NCBI RefSeq assembly: GCF_035013185.1
Contig: NZ_JAYGJO010000009.1
Span: forward strand, 1-64,000
DNA from: Acerihabitans sp035013185
Lineage (GTDB): Bacteria; Pseudomonadota; Gammaproteobacteria; Enterobacterales; Enterobacteriaceae
Direction: 5' to 3'
DNA length: 64,000 bases
The translations under genes and the position numbers were made by a program. Of the stretch, positions 1 to 8,005 are shown piece by piece (the stretch's first letter is position 1; each line of letters begins with the position of its first letter). A model generated the notes under the pieces. It made no database searches. It saw nothing but the letters and a program-made list of their open reading frames with translations, and had not been told where the DNA came from.

Positions 1-117
1 AGCTTTAGCCAGAACGCTGGTGATAGCGGCGGTCAGGGTAGTTTTACCATGGTCGACGTGGCCGATGGTACCGACGTTAACGTGCGGTTTTGTGCGTTGA
101 AACTTTTCTTTAGACAC
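1..117 (-). CDS. tufA: Elongation factor Tu, N-terminal 39 codons (gene runs off the window)
   Basis: EF-Tu delivers aminoacyl-tRNA to the ribosome as a GTP complex. Only the first 39 codons are present; the rest lies beyond base 1. The visible residues include the start of the GTPase domain with the P-loop GHVDHGKTT at residues 19-27, and they are near-identical to enterobacterial EF-Tu. The start is GTG (115-117), as in E. coli tufA, preceded by an AAGGAA ribosome site. It lies 71 bases downstream of fusA on the same strand, as the last gene of the str operon. The gene is cut by the window edge, not broken. Confidence 0.95.
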   Translation of the reverse strand, partial: MSKEKFQRTKPHVNVGTIGHVDHGKTTLTAAITSVLAKA

Positions 118-188
118 GGCTATATTCCTTACTCTTATGCTCCCCCCCATTGGAGAGAGCACGGGATATTAATTGTAGACCCTAAAGC

Positions 189-2297
189 TTATTTATTAGC
201 TTTACGGGCTTCGATAATGGCCTGAGCAACATTGTTCGGTGCTTCATTGTACTTCAGGAACTCCATGGAGTAAGAAGCACGGCCCTGAGTCTGTGAACGC
301 AGATCTGTAGCATATCCAAACATTTCAGACAAGGGAACCTGCGCACGAACTGTTTTACCCGTCGCGGTGTCTTCCATGCCGTCGATCATGCCGCGACGAC
401 GGTTCAAGTCACCGATAACGTCACCCATGTAGTCTTCAGGCGTTTCAACTTCCACTTTCATGATAGGTTCCAGCAGCACTGGTTTCGCTTTCATGAAGCC
501 TTCTTTAAACGCCATGGAACCGGCGATTTTAAAGGCCATTTCCGAGGAGTCGACTTCGTGGTAAGAACCATCAAAGGCCGCTACGCGAACGTCAACGATC
601 GGATAGCCTGCCAGGACGCCGCTTTTCAGCTGTTCCTGAATACCTTTATCCACCGCGGGCACGTATTCCTTAGGAACCACACCACCGACGATTTCATTAA
701 GGAATTCGTAACCTTTACCACCCGCTTCCATTGGTTCAATACGCAACCAGATATGGCCGAACTGACCGCGACCACCGGACTGACGAACAAATTTACCTTC
801 TTGTTCAACGGTGTTGCGGATAGTTTCGCGGTAAGCTACCTGCGGTTTACCGACGTTAGCTTCAACATTGAATTCACGACGCATACGGTCGACGAGAATT
901 TCAAGATGCAGCTCACCCATGCCGGCGATGATAGTCTGACCAGACTCTTCATCGGTCCAGACGCGGAAAGACGGATCTTCCTTTGCCAGGCGGCCCAGAG
1001 CCAGACCCATTTTTTCTTGGTCAGCTTTGGTTTTCGGTTCAACAGCGACAGAGATAACCGGTTCAGGGAACTCCATGCGCTCCAAAATGATCGGCTTGTT
1101 TTGATCGCAAAGAGTATCGCCAGTGGTGACATCTTTCAAACCGATCGCTGCAGCGATATCGCCTGCACGAACTTCAGCAATTTCTTCACGTTTATTTGCA
1201 TGCATCTGCACGATACGGCCGAAACGCTCACGTTTGTCTTTAACGGAGTTCAGCACGGTATCACCAGAGTTGACCACACCAGAATAAACCCGGAAGAAGG
1301 TCAGGTTGCCGACAAACGGGTCGGTGGCGATTTTAAACGCCAGCGCCGAGAAGGGCTCTTCATCGCTAGAGTGACGCTCTGCGTGAGTTTCACCGTCTTC
1401 CAGCACGCCGTTGATGGCCTGAACGTCAGTCGGCGCGGGCAGATATTCGATAACCGCATCCAGCATCGCCTGTACGCCTTTGTTCTTGAATGCAGAACCG
1501 CAGGTGACCAGGATGATTTCGTTGTTCAGTACACGTTGGCGCAGACCTTGCTTGATTTCTGCTTCGGTCAACTCTTCGCCGCCCAGGTATTTATCCATCA
1601 GCTCTTCATTAGCTTCTGCTGCGGATTCAACCATGTGCTGATGCCATTTATGAGACAGTTCCAGCAACTCAGCCGGAATTTCCTCATAATTGAAGGTTAC
1701 GCCCTGATCGGCTTCGCTCCAGTTGATCGCTTTCATCTTCACCAGATCGACAACGCCGGTGAATTTTTCTTCTGAGCCAATGGCCAACTGAATCGGAACC
1801 GGATTAGCGGCCAAACGCGTTTTCAGCTGTTCAACAACGCGCAGATAGTTCGCGCCCATACGGTCCATTTTATTAACGAACGCGATGCGTGGAACTTTAT
1901 ATTTATTCGCCTGGCGCCATACGGTTTCGGACTGTGGTTGCACACCGCCTACCGCACAGTAAACCATGACCGCGCCGTCAAGGACACGCATGGAACGTTC
2001 TACTTCGATCGTGAAGTCAACGTGTCCCGGGGTATCGATGATATTGATGCGATGCGCATCAAACTGTTTCGCCATGCCTGACCAGAAACAGGTTGTCGCC
2101 GCGGAGGTGATGGTAATCCCACGCTCTTGCTCCTGTTCCATCCAGTCCATGGTGGCCGCGCCGTTATGAACTTCACCGATTTTATGGTTCACACCGGTAT
2201 AGAACAAAATACGTTCGGTCGTGGTGGTTTTACCGGCGTCGATGTGTGCACTGATACCGATATTACGATAGCGTGCAATAGGTGTTATACGAGCCAT
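189..2297 (-). CDS. fusA: Elongation factor G
   Basis: EF-G is the GTPase that drives translocation of tRNA and mRNA on the ribosome and, with RRF, splits ribosomes. It has 702 residues against about 704 in E. coli. The GTPase domain opens with the P-loop AHIDAGKT (residues 17-24), followed by DTPGH and NKMD, then the usual domains II to V ending near VAQAIIEARKANK. It sits between rpsG and tufA in the str operon with a 96-base gap from rpsG. Long open frames antisense to it are shadows of its biased codon use. Confidence 0.98.
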   Translation of the reverse strand: MARITPIARYRNIGISAHIDAGKTTTTERILFYTGVNHKIGEVHNGAATMDWMEQEQERGITITSAATTCFWSGMAKQFDAHRINIIDTPGHVDFTIEVERSMRVLDGAVMVYCAVGGVQPQSETVWRQANKYKVPRIAFVNKMDRMGANYLRVVEQLKTRLAANPVPIQLAIGSEEKFTGVVDLVKMKAINWSEADQGVTFNYEEIPAELLELSHKWHQHMVESAAEANEELMDKYLGGEELTEAEIKQGLRQRVLNNEIILVTCGSAFKNKGVQAMLDAVIEYLPAPTDVQAINGVLEDGETHAERHSSDEEPFSALAFKIATDPFVGNLTFFRVYSGVVNSGDTVLNSVKDKRERFGRIVQMHANKREEIAEVRAGDIAAAIGLKDVTTGDTLCDQNKPIILERMEFPEPVISVAVEPKTKADQEKMGLALGRLAKEDPSFRVWTDEESGQTIIAGMGELHLEILVDRMRREFNVEANVGKPQVAYRETIRNTVEQEGKFVRQSGGRGQFGHIWLRIEPMEAGGKGYEFLNEIVGGVVPKEYVPAVDKGIQEQLKSGVLAGYPIVDVRVAAFDGSYHEVDSSEMAFKIAGSMAFKEGFMKAKPVLLEPIMKVEVETPEDYMGDVIGDLNRRRGMIDGMEDTATGKTVRAQVPLSEMFGYATDLRSQTQGRASYSMEFLKYNEAPNNVAQAIIEARKANK

Positions 2298-2393
2298 TTG
2301 TATCCTCGATTACTGGGGCGTTCAATTCAAGCTAACCCAAATGAATGGGCCGTTAAACCCGCCCATTTGGTTAGCATAACTACTGCGGGGTAA

Positions 2394-2864
2394 TTACCAG
2401 CGGTAGTGGGCGAACGCCTTATTGGCATCTGCCATACGGTGAACGTCTTCACGTTTCTTAACAGCAGTGCCTTTATTTTCTGCTGCATCGGAAAGTTCGT
2501 TCGCCAGACGCAGGGCCATAGATTTATCACCGCGTTTACGAGCAGCTTCAACGATCCAACGCATTGCCAGGGCATTACGACGGACCGGACGAACTTCTAC
2601 TGGCACCTGATAAGTAGAACCACCAACGCGACGTGATTTAACTTCCACAGTCGGACGCACGTTGTCCAGTGCTAATTCAAAAGCTTCCAGATGTCCTTTA
2701 CCGGAACGCTGAGCCAGGGTCTCCAGCGCGGTATAGACAATTGCTTCTGCAGTAGATTTTTTACCATCTACCATCAGGATGTTGACAAATTTTGCCAATA
2801 GCTCAGATCCGAACTTAGGATCCGGCAGGATTTTACGTTGACCAATGACGCGACGACGTGGCAT
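2394..2864 (-). CDS. rpsG: 30S ribosomal protein S7
   Basis: S7 nucleates assembly of the 30S head by binding 16S rRNA and contacts the E-site tRNA. In E. coli it is also the translational repressor of the str operon. The protein has 156 residues, the length of the short form found in most enterobacteria (the E. coli K-12 version has a C-terminal extension). It begins MPRRRVIGQRKILPDPKFGS, typical of S7. It is the second cistron of rpsL-rpsG-fusA-tufA; the 94-base gap from rpsL carries the likely S7 feedback site. Confidence 0.98.
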   Translation of the reverse strand: MPRRRVIGQRKILPDPKFGSELLAKFVNILMVDGKKSTAEAIVYTALETLAQRSGKGHLEAFELALDNVRPTVEVKSRRVGGSTYQVPVEVRPVRRNALAMRWIVEAARKRGDKSMALRLANELSDAAENKGTAVKKREDVHRMADANKAFAHYRW

Positions 2865-2958
2865 GTGATAACTCCGTTGTTAATTCAGGATTGTCCAAAA
2901 CTCAATGAGTTCTTTGACATTAATAATAAAATGTTTGGCCTTACTTAACGGAGAACCA
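2865..2958 (-). promoter_or_regulatory. Probable S7 translational feedback site between rpsL and rpsG
   Basis: This 94-base rpsL-rpsG intercistronic stretch closely resembles the corresponding E. coli segment, which folds into the mRNA structure bound by S7 to repress rpsG and fusA translation. On the minus strand the shared blocks GGTTCTCCGTTAAGTAAGG, GTTTTGGACAATCCTG and AATTAACAACGGAG are visible. The last block includes the rpsG ribosome site. The role is inferred from conservation with the E. coli site as I remember it; the fold was not computed. Confidence 0.7.
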
Positions 2959-3333
2959 TTAAGACTTCGGCTTCTTAACGCCGTACTTAGAGCGGCCTTG
3001 CTTACGGTCTTTAACGCCTGAACAGTCCAGTGCACCGCGAACGGTGTGGTAACGCACACCTGGCAGATCTTTTACACGACCGCCACGGATCAGGATCACG
3101 GAGTGTTCCTGAAGGTTATGGCCTTCACCACCGATATAGGAGGTGACTTCAAAACCGTTGGTCAAACGAACACGGCATACTTTACGCAGCGCGGAGTTCG
3201 GTTTTTTCGGGGTGGTGGTATATACGCGAGTACATACACCACGTTTCTGCGGGCAGGCTTCCAGCGCAGGAACGTTGCTTTTAGCAACCTTCATCGTGCG
3301 TGGCTTGCGTACCAGCTGGTTAATTGTTGCCAT
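2959..3333 (-). CDS. rpsL: 30S ribosomal protein S12
   Basis: S12 lies at the decoding centre and sets translational accuracy. The ATG at 3331-3333 gives the standard 124-residue protein beginning MATINQLVRKPR, so the longer open frame upstream (to 3513) is not used. The PKKPNS loop carries the wild-type lysine (K43 counting Met), so the sequence predicts streptomycin sensitivity at this site. It is the first gene of the str operon, with a near-consensus promoter about 80 bases upstream. Confidence 0.98.
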   Translation of the reverse strand: MATINQLVRKPRTMKVAKSNVPALEACPQKRGVCTRVYTTTPKKPNSALRKVCRVRLTNGFEVTSYIGGEGHNLQEHSVILIRGGRVKDLPGVRYHTVRGALDCSGVKDRKQGRSKYGVKKPKS

Positions 3334-3415
3334 TCGATAAAACTCCTGGTTTTTGCTTCGTAAACACGTAATAAATCGCCTCGTTGAGCCGCAAGGCAAA
3401 GTACGAGGACGCAGA

Positions 3416-3444
3416 ATTTTATGGCCGACAGGTGAGGGTGTCAA
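3416..3444 (-). promoter_or_regulatory. sigma-70 promoter of the str operon
   Basis: Read on the minus strand, TTGACA (3439-3444) is followed after exactly 17 bases by TAAAAT (3416-3421), about 80 bases upstream of the rpsL start. It has the same -35 and -10 hexamers and spacing as the E. coli str promoter. It should drive rpsL-rpsG-fusA-tufA. Confidence 0.85.
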
Positions 3445-3589
3445 GAAATATACAATATACCCGCTATCTTTCGAACTGCAGGTGCGTTGGCAGCCGTCGC
3501 TCACCGGGGTCACTTATCGGTGTTAGCAGAACCGGATTGTCTTGCTGCCTGCCTGCCCGCAACCCGAAAACCAATGGGTACAAACCCGA

Positions 3590-3877
3590 CTACCAAGCCA
3601 TTTGTTGCGCATGTTTAACCGTGAGCGAGACAAACCCATTATAGTCGATAATGGTGATTTTGTCCGAAAAATGAACACCCAGTCCGCGGGCATCAATATC
3701 AGCCGACAAAGCGAACAGGCCCAGCGGCGCGCGGGTTAACTGATGGAGGGCGGTCGTTCCCGTCAGACCGGCGATGACGCCATCTTGCATTAAGAGCAGA
3801 TCGTCGCCCGCACGCACGGTAAGTAGCATGGCATCCAAATCGCCGACGAAAGGGGAACGACTGAAAGTATGAAGCAT
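3590..3877 (-). CDS. tusB: Sulfur-relay protein TusB (DsrH family)
   Basis: TusB is one subunit of the TusBCD complex, which passes persulfide sulfur from TusA to TusE for 2-thiolation of the wobble uridine (mnm5s2U34) of tRNA by MnmA. It has 95 residues, the E. coli length, with the family's ending SLTVKHAQQMAW and the core DDLLLMQDGV. It is the last gene of yheO-tusD-tusC-tusB, 16 bases after tusC. Confidence 0.95.
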   Translation of the reverse strand: MLHTFSRSPFVGDLDAMLLTVRAGDDLLLMQDGVIAGLTGTTALHQLTRAPLGLFALSADIDARGLGVHFSDKITIIDYNGFVSLTVKHAQQMAW

Positions 3878-3893
3878 GGTTTTGCTTGGCGCC

Positions 3894-4253
3894 TCAGAAA
3901 GTCAAAACGGTATCGAAACGGGACAAGGTTTGCCGCCAGTCGGCGGCGGGCAGGATTTCAGCATTCAGCACCCAGTTGTCCACCGCAGCTAATCCGCGCT
4001 GCACCAGCGACTCCGCACAAATATAATATTGATCAATATCGTATATGGGCAAAACCCCGAACGTGGCAATGAAGTTACGCGCCTGTATTTTTTCGGGCTG
4101 CTGTCCCGGTAACAGTAGCAAGACGCCGTCAGCGATAAAAAAAACGCCAATCTGGTCCGTGAGCGCGGAGGTGGCCAGCAGCGCATCCAGACCTTCCCGG
4201 CCAGCGGCGTTGCCATGTGGGCCCTGGGTAAATACGAACGCAATGCGTTTCAT
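3894..4253 (-). CDS. tusC: Sulfur-relay protein TusC (DsrF family)
   Basis: TusC is a structural subunit of the cytoplasmic TusBCD sulfur-relay complex used in tRNA thiolation. The chosen ATG (4251-4253) gives 119 residues starting MKRIAFVFTQGPHGNAAGRE, the family's normal beginning and length. The open frame continues 58 codons upstream, but that part overlaps tusD and has no family similarity. It lies 10 bases after tusD. Confidence 0.95.
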   Translation of the reverse strand: MKRIAFVFTQGPHGNAAGREGLDALLATSALTDQIGVFFIADGVLLLLPGQQPEKIQARNFIATFGVLPIYDIDQYYICAESLVQRGLAAVDNWVLNAEILPAADWRQTLSRFDTVLTF

Positions 4254-4263
4254 CAAATTTGCC

Positions 4264-4659
4264 TTAGAACTGTATGAACCGATCACATTCCAGCAGCGCC
4301 TGCGCCAGCGTACCCAAACCGCTGAGCGTAAACCCCGGCTGTAGATTGGAACCGATGCGTTCCACCGTCCCGGCACCTTGGTCGTTATCAATGACGCCAC
4401 GCCGCAGCGCTGCGGAAACACAAACATCCAGCGCCACCCCGTGGGTCAAACCGAACCGTTGCCAGTCGCGTACGATATCCTGCTCATCACCGGCCGGTGA
4501 AGTATAACGGTTAGCGTTGGATACGCCATCCTGGTAGAAAAATACGTTATCAAGGCGATGACCGGCTGCCAGTAGCGCCTCGGCAAACTGTAAAGCGCTG
4601 CTGGCGCGCTGCGCGCCATAGGCCGCACCGGAAACCATCAGGCAATACCGCAGACTCAC
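4264..4659 (-). CDS. tusD: Sulfur-carrier subunit TusD (DsrE family)
   Basis: TusD carries the acceptor cysteine of the TusBCD relay that moves sulfur towards tRNA 2-thiouridine. The protein has 131 residues (E. coli 128). The conserved cysteine lies in VALDVCVSAALRRGV at residue 80, matching E. coli Cys78. The start is GTG (4657-4659), which overlaps the yheO stop as GTGA and suggests translational coupling. Confidence 0.95.
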   Translation of the reverse strand: MSLRYCLMVSGAAYGAQRASSALQFAEALLAAGHRLDNVFFYQDGVSNANRYTSPAGDEQDIVRDWQRFGLTHGVALDVCVSAALRRGVIDNDQGAGTVERIGSNLQPGFTLSGLGTLAQALLECDRFIQF

Positions 4660-5378
4660 CGTTCCAGTCCCAAAAAATCGCCGCTTTTGAACTGCCGTAT
4701 ATACAAATACACCGTATGTTTGGAAATATTTAAGCGATCTGCAACCTGGTTAATCGCGTCTTTGATGTCAAAGATGCCTTTCTCATAGAGATTGAGTACG
4801 ATCTGACGGTTCTTGGCGTTATTGGATACCCCACGATCCGCGTTGACCTCTTCGATGGTGAACTCCAGAGTTTGCGCCACTAAATCATCAACTGACGAGG
4901 CAAAATTGACCGTGGTGGCATTTTCCTGGGTTTCAGGCGGAACGAAGGTTTGCATAATTTGAGAAAACGGCACATCGAGATTGATATTAATGCAGAGCAA
5001 ACCAATAACCCGCTGCTCGCTGTTGCGAATGGCAATGGTGACTGATTTCATCAAAACACCATTTTTAGCCCGGGTGAAATAGGCTTTTGAGACACTACTG
5101 TCTTCCCCCGCCATATCGTGCAGCATGCGCAAAGCAAGATCAGAGATCGGCGAACCGATTTTACGGCCGGTATGTTCGCCGTTGGCAATGCGCACGGCAG
5201 AACTTTTCAGGTCTTCCAGAGAATGCAGAACGATTTCGCAATGCCCACCGATTAGCATTGCCAGACCGTCCACCACAGATTCGTAGGAGGACAATATTTC
5301 ATGATCTATCGGGCTGAATGGCCGTTCATCCAAAACATCCAGCTCGGTGAATTCTGGGGTCGGAAGAGAAATAGACAT
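4656..5378 (-). CDS. yheO: YheO family transcriptional regulator (PAS-like plus HTH)
   Basis: This 240-residue protein equals E. coli YheO in length. The N-terminal half is the YheO-type PAS-like domain (about residues 25-140, with the GLLCININLDVPF region). The C-terminal end is a helix-turn-helix (about 185-235, ADRLNISKHTVYLYIRQFKS). It heads the tusDCB cluster and its stop overlaps the tusD start, so it is cotranscribed with the sulfur relay. Its ligand and targets cannot be read from the sequence. Confidence 0.92.
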   Translation of the reverse strand: MSISLPTPEFTELDVLDERPFSPIDHEILSSYESVVDGLAMLIGGHCEIVLHSLEDLKSSAVRIANGEHTGRKIGSPISDLALRMLHDMAGEDSSVSKAYFTRAKNGVLMKSVTIAIRNSEQRVIGLLCININLDVPFSQIMQTFVPPETQENATTVNFASSVDDLVAQTLEFTIEEVNADRGVSNNAKNRQIVLNLYEKGIFDIKDAINQVADRLNISKHTVYLYIRQFKSGDFLGLER

Positions 5379-5519
5379 ATGCAGACACCACCCGTGAAAG
5401 CGAGTCTGTCACTGAATCTATTGGCAGACTCGGCTGTAAATTGTATGACTTGGTCGCTATTCTAGCAAATCATCTAAAACACTGTCCTTGTGTTTGGACA
5501 GATTTTTACGCCTTCGCGG

Positions 5520-5551
5520 AAAAAAAGCGGCGTCCGCTAAACGAACGCCGC
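5520..5551 (-). terminator. Rho-independent terminator of fkpA
   Basis: Read on the minus strand, a 7-bp GC-rich stem (GCGGCGT / ACGCCGC, arms 5545-5551 and 5527-5533) with an 11-base loop is followed by seven T (5526 down to 5520). It lies about 50 bases after the fkpA stop. Confidence 0.85.
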
Positions 5552-5604
5552 CTCATGCTTCGGCAAGCAACCACTGTGCGTCGCCCCTATAAAGCGCGAA
5601 ACAG

Positions 5605-6450
5605 CTACTTAGTGGTTTCAGCCGCGCCAGCGGGTTTTTCCGCTGAGGTGCTGGCATCATCGGCCGGTTTTTCCGCCGGTTTTATATCCAGCAATTCAAC
5701 GTCGAAAATCAGCGTTGAGTTGGCAGGAATTCCTGGCACGCCAGTTTTGCCATACGCCTGCTCCGGCGGGATCACTAGCTCAATCTTACCGCCTTTGTGG
5801 ATCTCTTTTAACCCTTCAGTCCAGCCGGGGATGACACCGTCGAGGCGGAACGACAACGGTTCGCCGCGTTTGTAGGAATTATCAAATTCCGTACCGTCAA
5901 CCAAAGTACCCTTGTAGTTAACAACCACTGTATCGCTATTGGTCGGCGCTTTACCGGTACCCGGTTTTTCTATTTTGTACAAAACACCGTTCTGGGTATG
6001 TTTAACACCTTTTTGCTTGGCAAACTCGGCACGGAATTTATCGCCCTTCTCGGCGTTTTCCTTAGCTTCCTGTTCCATTTTGCCCTGTGCGGCTTGTTTA
6101 ACTCGTGCTTCGAAGCCCTGGAGCGTAGCTTCAATCTCTTCATCAGTCAGCTTGCTTTTGTTGGCGAACGCGTCCTGGACACCGGAAATAAGTTGGTCTT
6201 TATCCAGCTTAATACCTAATTTTTCCTGTTCTTTCAGGGAATTATCCATATAACGGCCTAAAGATGCGCCCAGTGCGTATGCTGCCTGATCTTCGCTGCT
6301 TTTAAATTTGTCCGATGTGGCGTTGACCGGAGCCGTCGTTTTGGCGGCGGGGGTCGCCGTTGCGGCAGCGTCTGCGGCCATAACCTGTGTTGCATTGAAG
6401 GCAAGCGCCATAGTGGTGGCCAGCAGCGTGACTTTAAACAGTGATTTCAT
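5605..6450 (-). CDS. fkpA: Periplasmic FKBP-type peptidyl-prolyl isomerase and chaperone FkpA
   Basis: FkpA catalyses cis-trans isomerisation of prolyl bonds and acts as a chaperone for periplasmic and outer-membrane proteins. The ATG at 6448-6450 (MKSLFKVTLLATTMAL) has GGAG in front and gives 281 residues; an in-frame ATG four codons earlier lacks such spacing. A signal peptide ends near VMA-AD. An N-terminal dimerisation domain (about 50-150) precedes the FKBP domain (about 165-255, with NYKGTLVDGTEFDNSY and VIPGWTEGL). Alanine-rich low-complexity tails flank it. E. coli FkpA has 270 residues; the extra length is in the linker and tail. Confidence 0.96.
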   Translation of the reverse strand: MKSLFKVTLLATTMALAFNATQVMAADAAATATPAAKTTAPVNATSDKFKSSEDQAAYALGASLGRYMDNSLKEQEKLGIKLDKDQLISGVQDAFANKSKLTDEEIEATLQGFEARVKQAAQGKMEQEAKENAEKGDKFRAEFAKQKGVKHTQNGVLYKIEKPGTGKAPTNSDTVVVNYKGTLVDGTEFDNSYKRGEPLSFRLDGVIPGWTEGLKEIHKGGKIELVIPPEQAYGKTGVPGIPANSTLIFDVELLDIKPAEKPADDASTSAEKPAGAAETTK

Positions 6451-6730
6451 CCATTTCTCCATAGCCTGGGTTGTCTCTTCCCAAGGTTCGATATCTAAGT
6501 TAAGCCGATACTATAGCCGTGAGCACAAACACAACACAATCTCTATACCGACGAATTGGCTCTTTCTAAGACTTTTTTTACCGTAAGAAGTTTCTTTTTT
6601 CACATATCATTGAAATAGGATGGGAGTCTGCGGAGGTTGATCGGGTTTTGGCGGGCATTTATCAACCTTTATCGGTAGAATAGTCGATATTGTAATGTTA
6701 ACCCCAGTACCCGTTGTAGAGGAAAGTAGC

Positions 6731-6949
6731 ATGGTGTTATCCCAGCTAGAACAACGATTGGACGTGTTGGAGAGTCGTTTGGCTTTCCAGGAGGCCACGA
6801 TCGAGGACCTAAATCAAACCGTTGTGGTGCATCAGCGGGATATTGGCCGTCTGCAAGAGCAACTGCGTTTGTTGTCCGAAAAATTGCGTACACAGCAAAC
6901 GTCAATGGTTGCTTCACAGTCAGAAGAAACGCCACCACCTCATTATTGA
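6731..6949 (+). CDS. slyX: SlyX protein (short coiled coil)
   Basis: SlyX is a small conserved protein of unknown function. The ATG at 6731, preceded by GAGGAAAG, gives 72 residues, the same as E. coli SlyX; an in-frame ATG 12 codons upstream looks less likely. The body is one heptad-rich coiled coil (LESRLAFQEATIEDLN through RLLSEKLR), and the conserved end is EETPPPHY. It lies between fkpA and slyD but on the opposite strand, as in E. coli. Confidence 0.93.
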   Translation: MVLSQLEQRLDVLESRLAFQEATIEDLNQTVVVHQRDIGRLQEQLRLLSEKLRTQQTSMVASQSEETPPPHY

Positions 6950-7060
6950 TTGTTGGTCACTGATTGCCCCTCGCGCTGACTACCGGTGTTAGCCACCACA
7001 ATCCAAGGGATTATTGGCGAGTCAAGGGGCGTTATTACCCGCCCCTGCGTCCATCGCGGT

Positions 7061-7699
7061 TTAATGGCAACCACAACCGCCGTTGCCATCGCAGTTACCA
7101 CTCTTCTGCTTGTGCTCATGATCGTGGCCACATCCTTCGCCATGATCGTGATCGTGGCCGCCGCAGCACCCTTCACCATGATCGTGACCTTCGTGGTCAT
7201 GATCGTGTTCACCATGAACGTGACCATGTTCCAGCTCTTCAGCCGTGGCATCGCGAACGGCCAGCACTTCGACATTGAAGTTCAGATCCTGACCGGCCAG
7301 CATATGATTGCCGTCCACCACCACTTCATCGCCATCGATAAGGGTGATTTCCACCGGTACCGGACCCTGATCAGTTTCAGCCAGGAAACGCATACCAACT
7401 TCAAGTTCCTCAACGCCCATAAAGACTTCTTTCGGGACACGTTGAATCAGGTTGTCATCTTGTTGACCATACGCATCATCAGACAGAATGTGCAGGTCAA
7501 AACGTTCGCCTACCTTGCGACCGGTCAGCGCATTCTCCAGTCCTGAGATCAGAGAACCGTGACCATGCAAATAGTCCAACGGCGCGCTCACCGGAGACTC
7601 ATCGACCAACACACCATCTTCTGTCCGTACCTGATAAGCCAGGCTGACCACCAGGTCTTTGGCTACTATCTGGACCGCCGGTTCTTTTACTTCTTTCAT
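7061..7699 (-). CDS. slyD: FKBP-type isomerase and nickel metallochaperone SlyD
   Basis: SlyD is a cytoplasmic prolyl isomerase, chaperone and nickel-binding protein that assists hydrogenase maturation. The FKBP fold is split by an insert-in-flap domain (about 85-140). The C-terminal tail (about 165-212) is very rich in His, Asp, Glu and Cys (GHDHGEGCCGGHDHDHGEG) and binds metal. The start is supported by AGGAG 7 bases upstream. It adds about 11 residues (MKEVKEPAVQI) ahead of the usual VAKDLVVSLAYQ, so this protein (212 residues) is longer than E. coli SlyD (196) at both ends. Confidence 0.95.
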   Translation of the reverse strand: MKEVKEPAVQIVAKDLVVSLAYQVRTEDGVLVDESPVSAPLDYLHGHGSLISGLENALTGRKVGERFDLHILSDDAYGQQDDNLIQRVPKEVFMGVEELEVGMRFLAETDQGPVPVEITLIDGDEVVVDGNHMLAGQDLNFNVEVLAVRDATAEELEHGHVHGEHDHDHEGHDHGEGCCGGHDHDHGEGCGHDHEHKQKSGNCDGNGGCGCH

Positions 7700-7793
7700 G
7701 ATATCTCCTACCGTTGGAAATCAAATTGGCGCAGATTCTATCTAAAATTTGGCCACATGTATCCCTCAGCTTAAAGAAAGTTAGCCAATAACG

Positions 7794-8000
7794 CTAATCG
7801 GGATGAAAAATACCGATTATATTTTCCGAGTCCGATCTTTTGTTATCTGCCAGCGGCTGGTCGGTTTGGCGTTGAGTGAAACCGCACTTTACGCAGCCGA
7901 CGGTATCAACATCATTTTCACGCCATACCGCCAAGGTGTCCGGACTTTGACACTTCGGGCATATCGCACCGGCAATAAATCGTTTTCGGGTTGCCATCAT
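7794..8000 (-). CDS. yheV: YheV family zinc-ribbon protein
   Basis: This small protein of unknown function (68 residues) matches E. coli YheV (66). Two CxxC knuckles (CPKC at 15-18 and CVKC near 36-39) suggest a zinc ribbon, and the ending IIGIFHPD is conserved. Two adjacent ATG codons (7998-8000 and 7995-7997) could start it; the first is nearer to the AAGGAG found inside the kefB end. It follows kefB by 5 bases and is probably cotranscribed with kefGB. Confidence 0.9.
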   Translation of the reverse strand: MMATRKRFIAGAICPKCQSPDTLAVWRENDVDTVGCVKCGFTQRQTDQPLADNKRSDSENIIGIFHPD

Positions 8001-8005
8001 GGAAC

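Noticed and set aside
558..1775. 405-residue open frame on the plus strand
   Set aside because: It is wholly antisense to fusA, whose protein is complete and conserved; the long frame follows from the codon bias of fusA, and its translation shows no family features.
3143..3363. Open frames antisense to rpsL
   Set aside because: S12 is fully conserved on the minus strand, so these are shadows.
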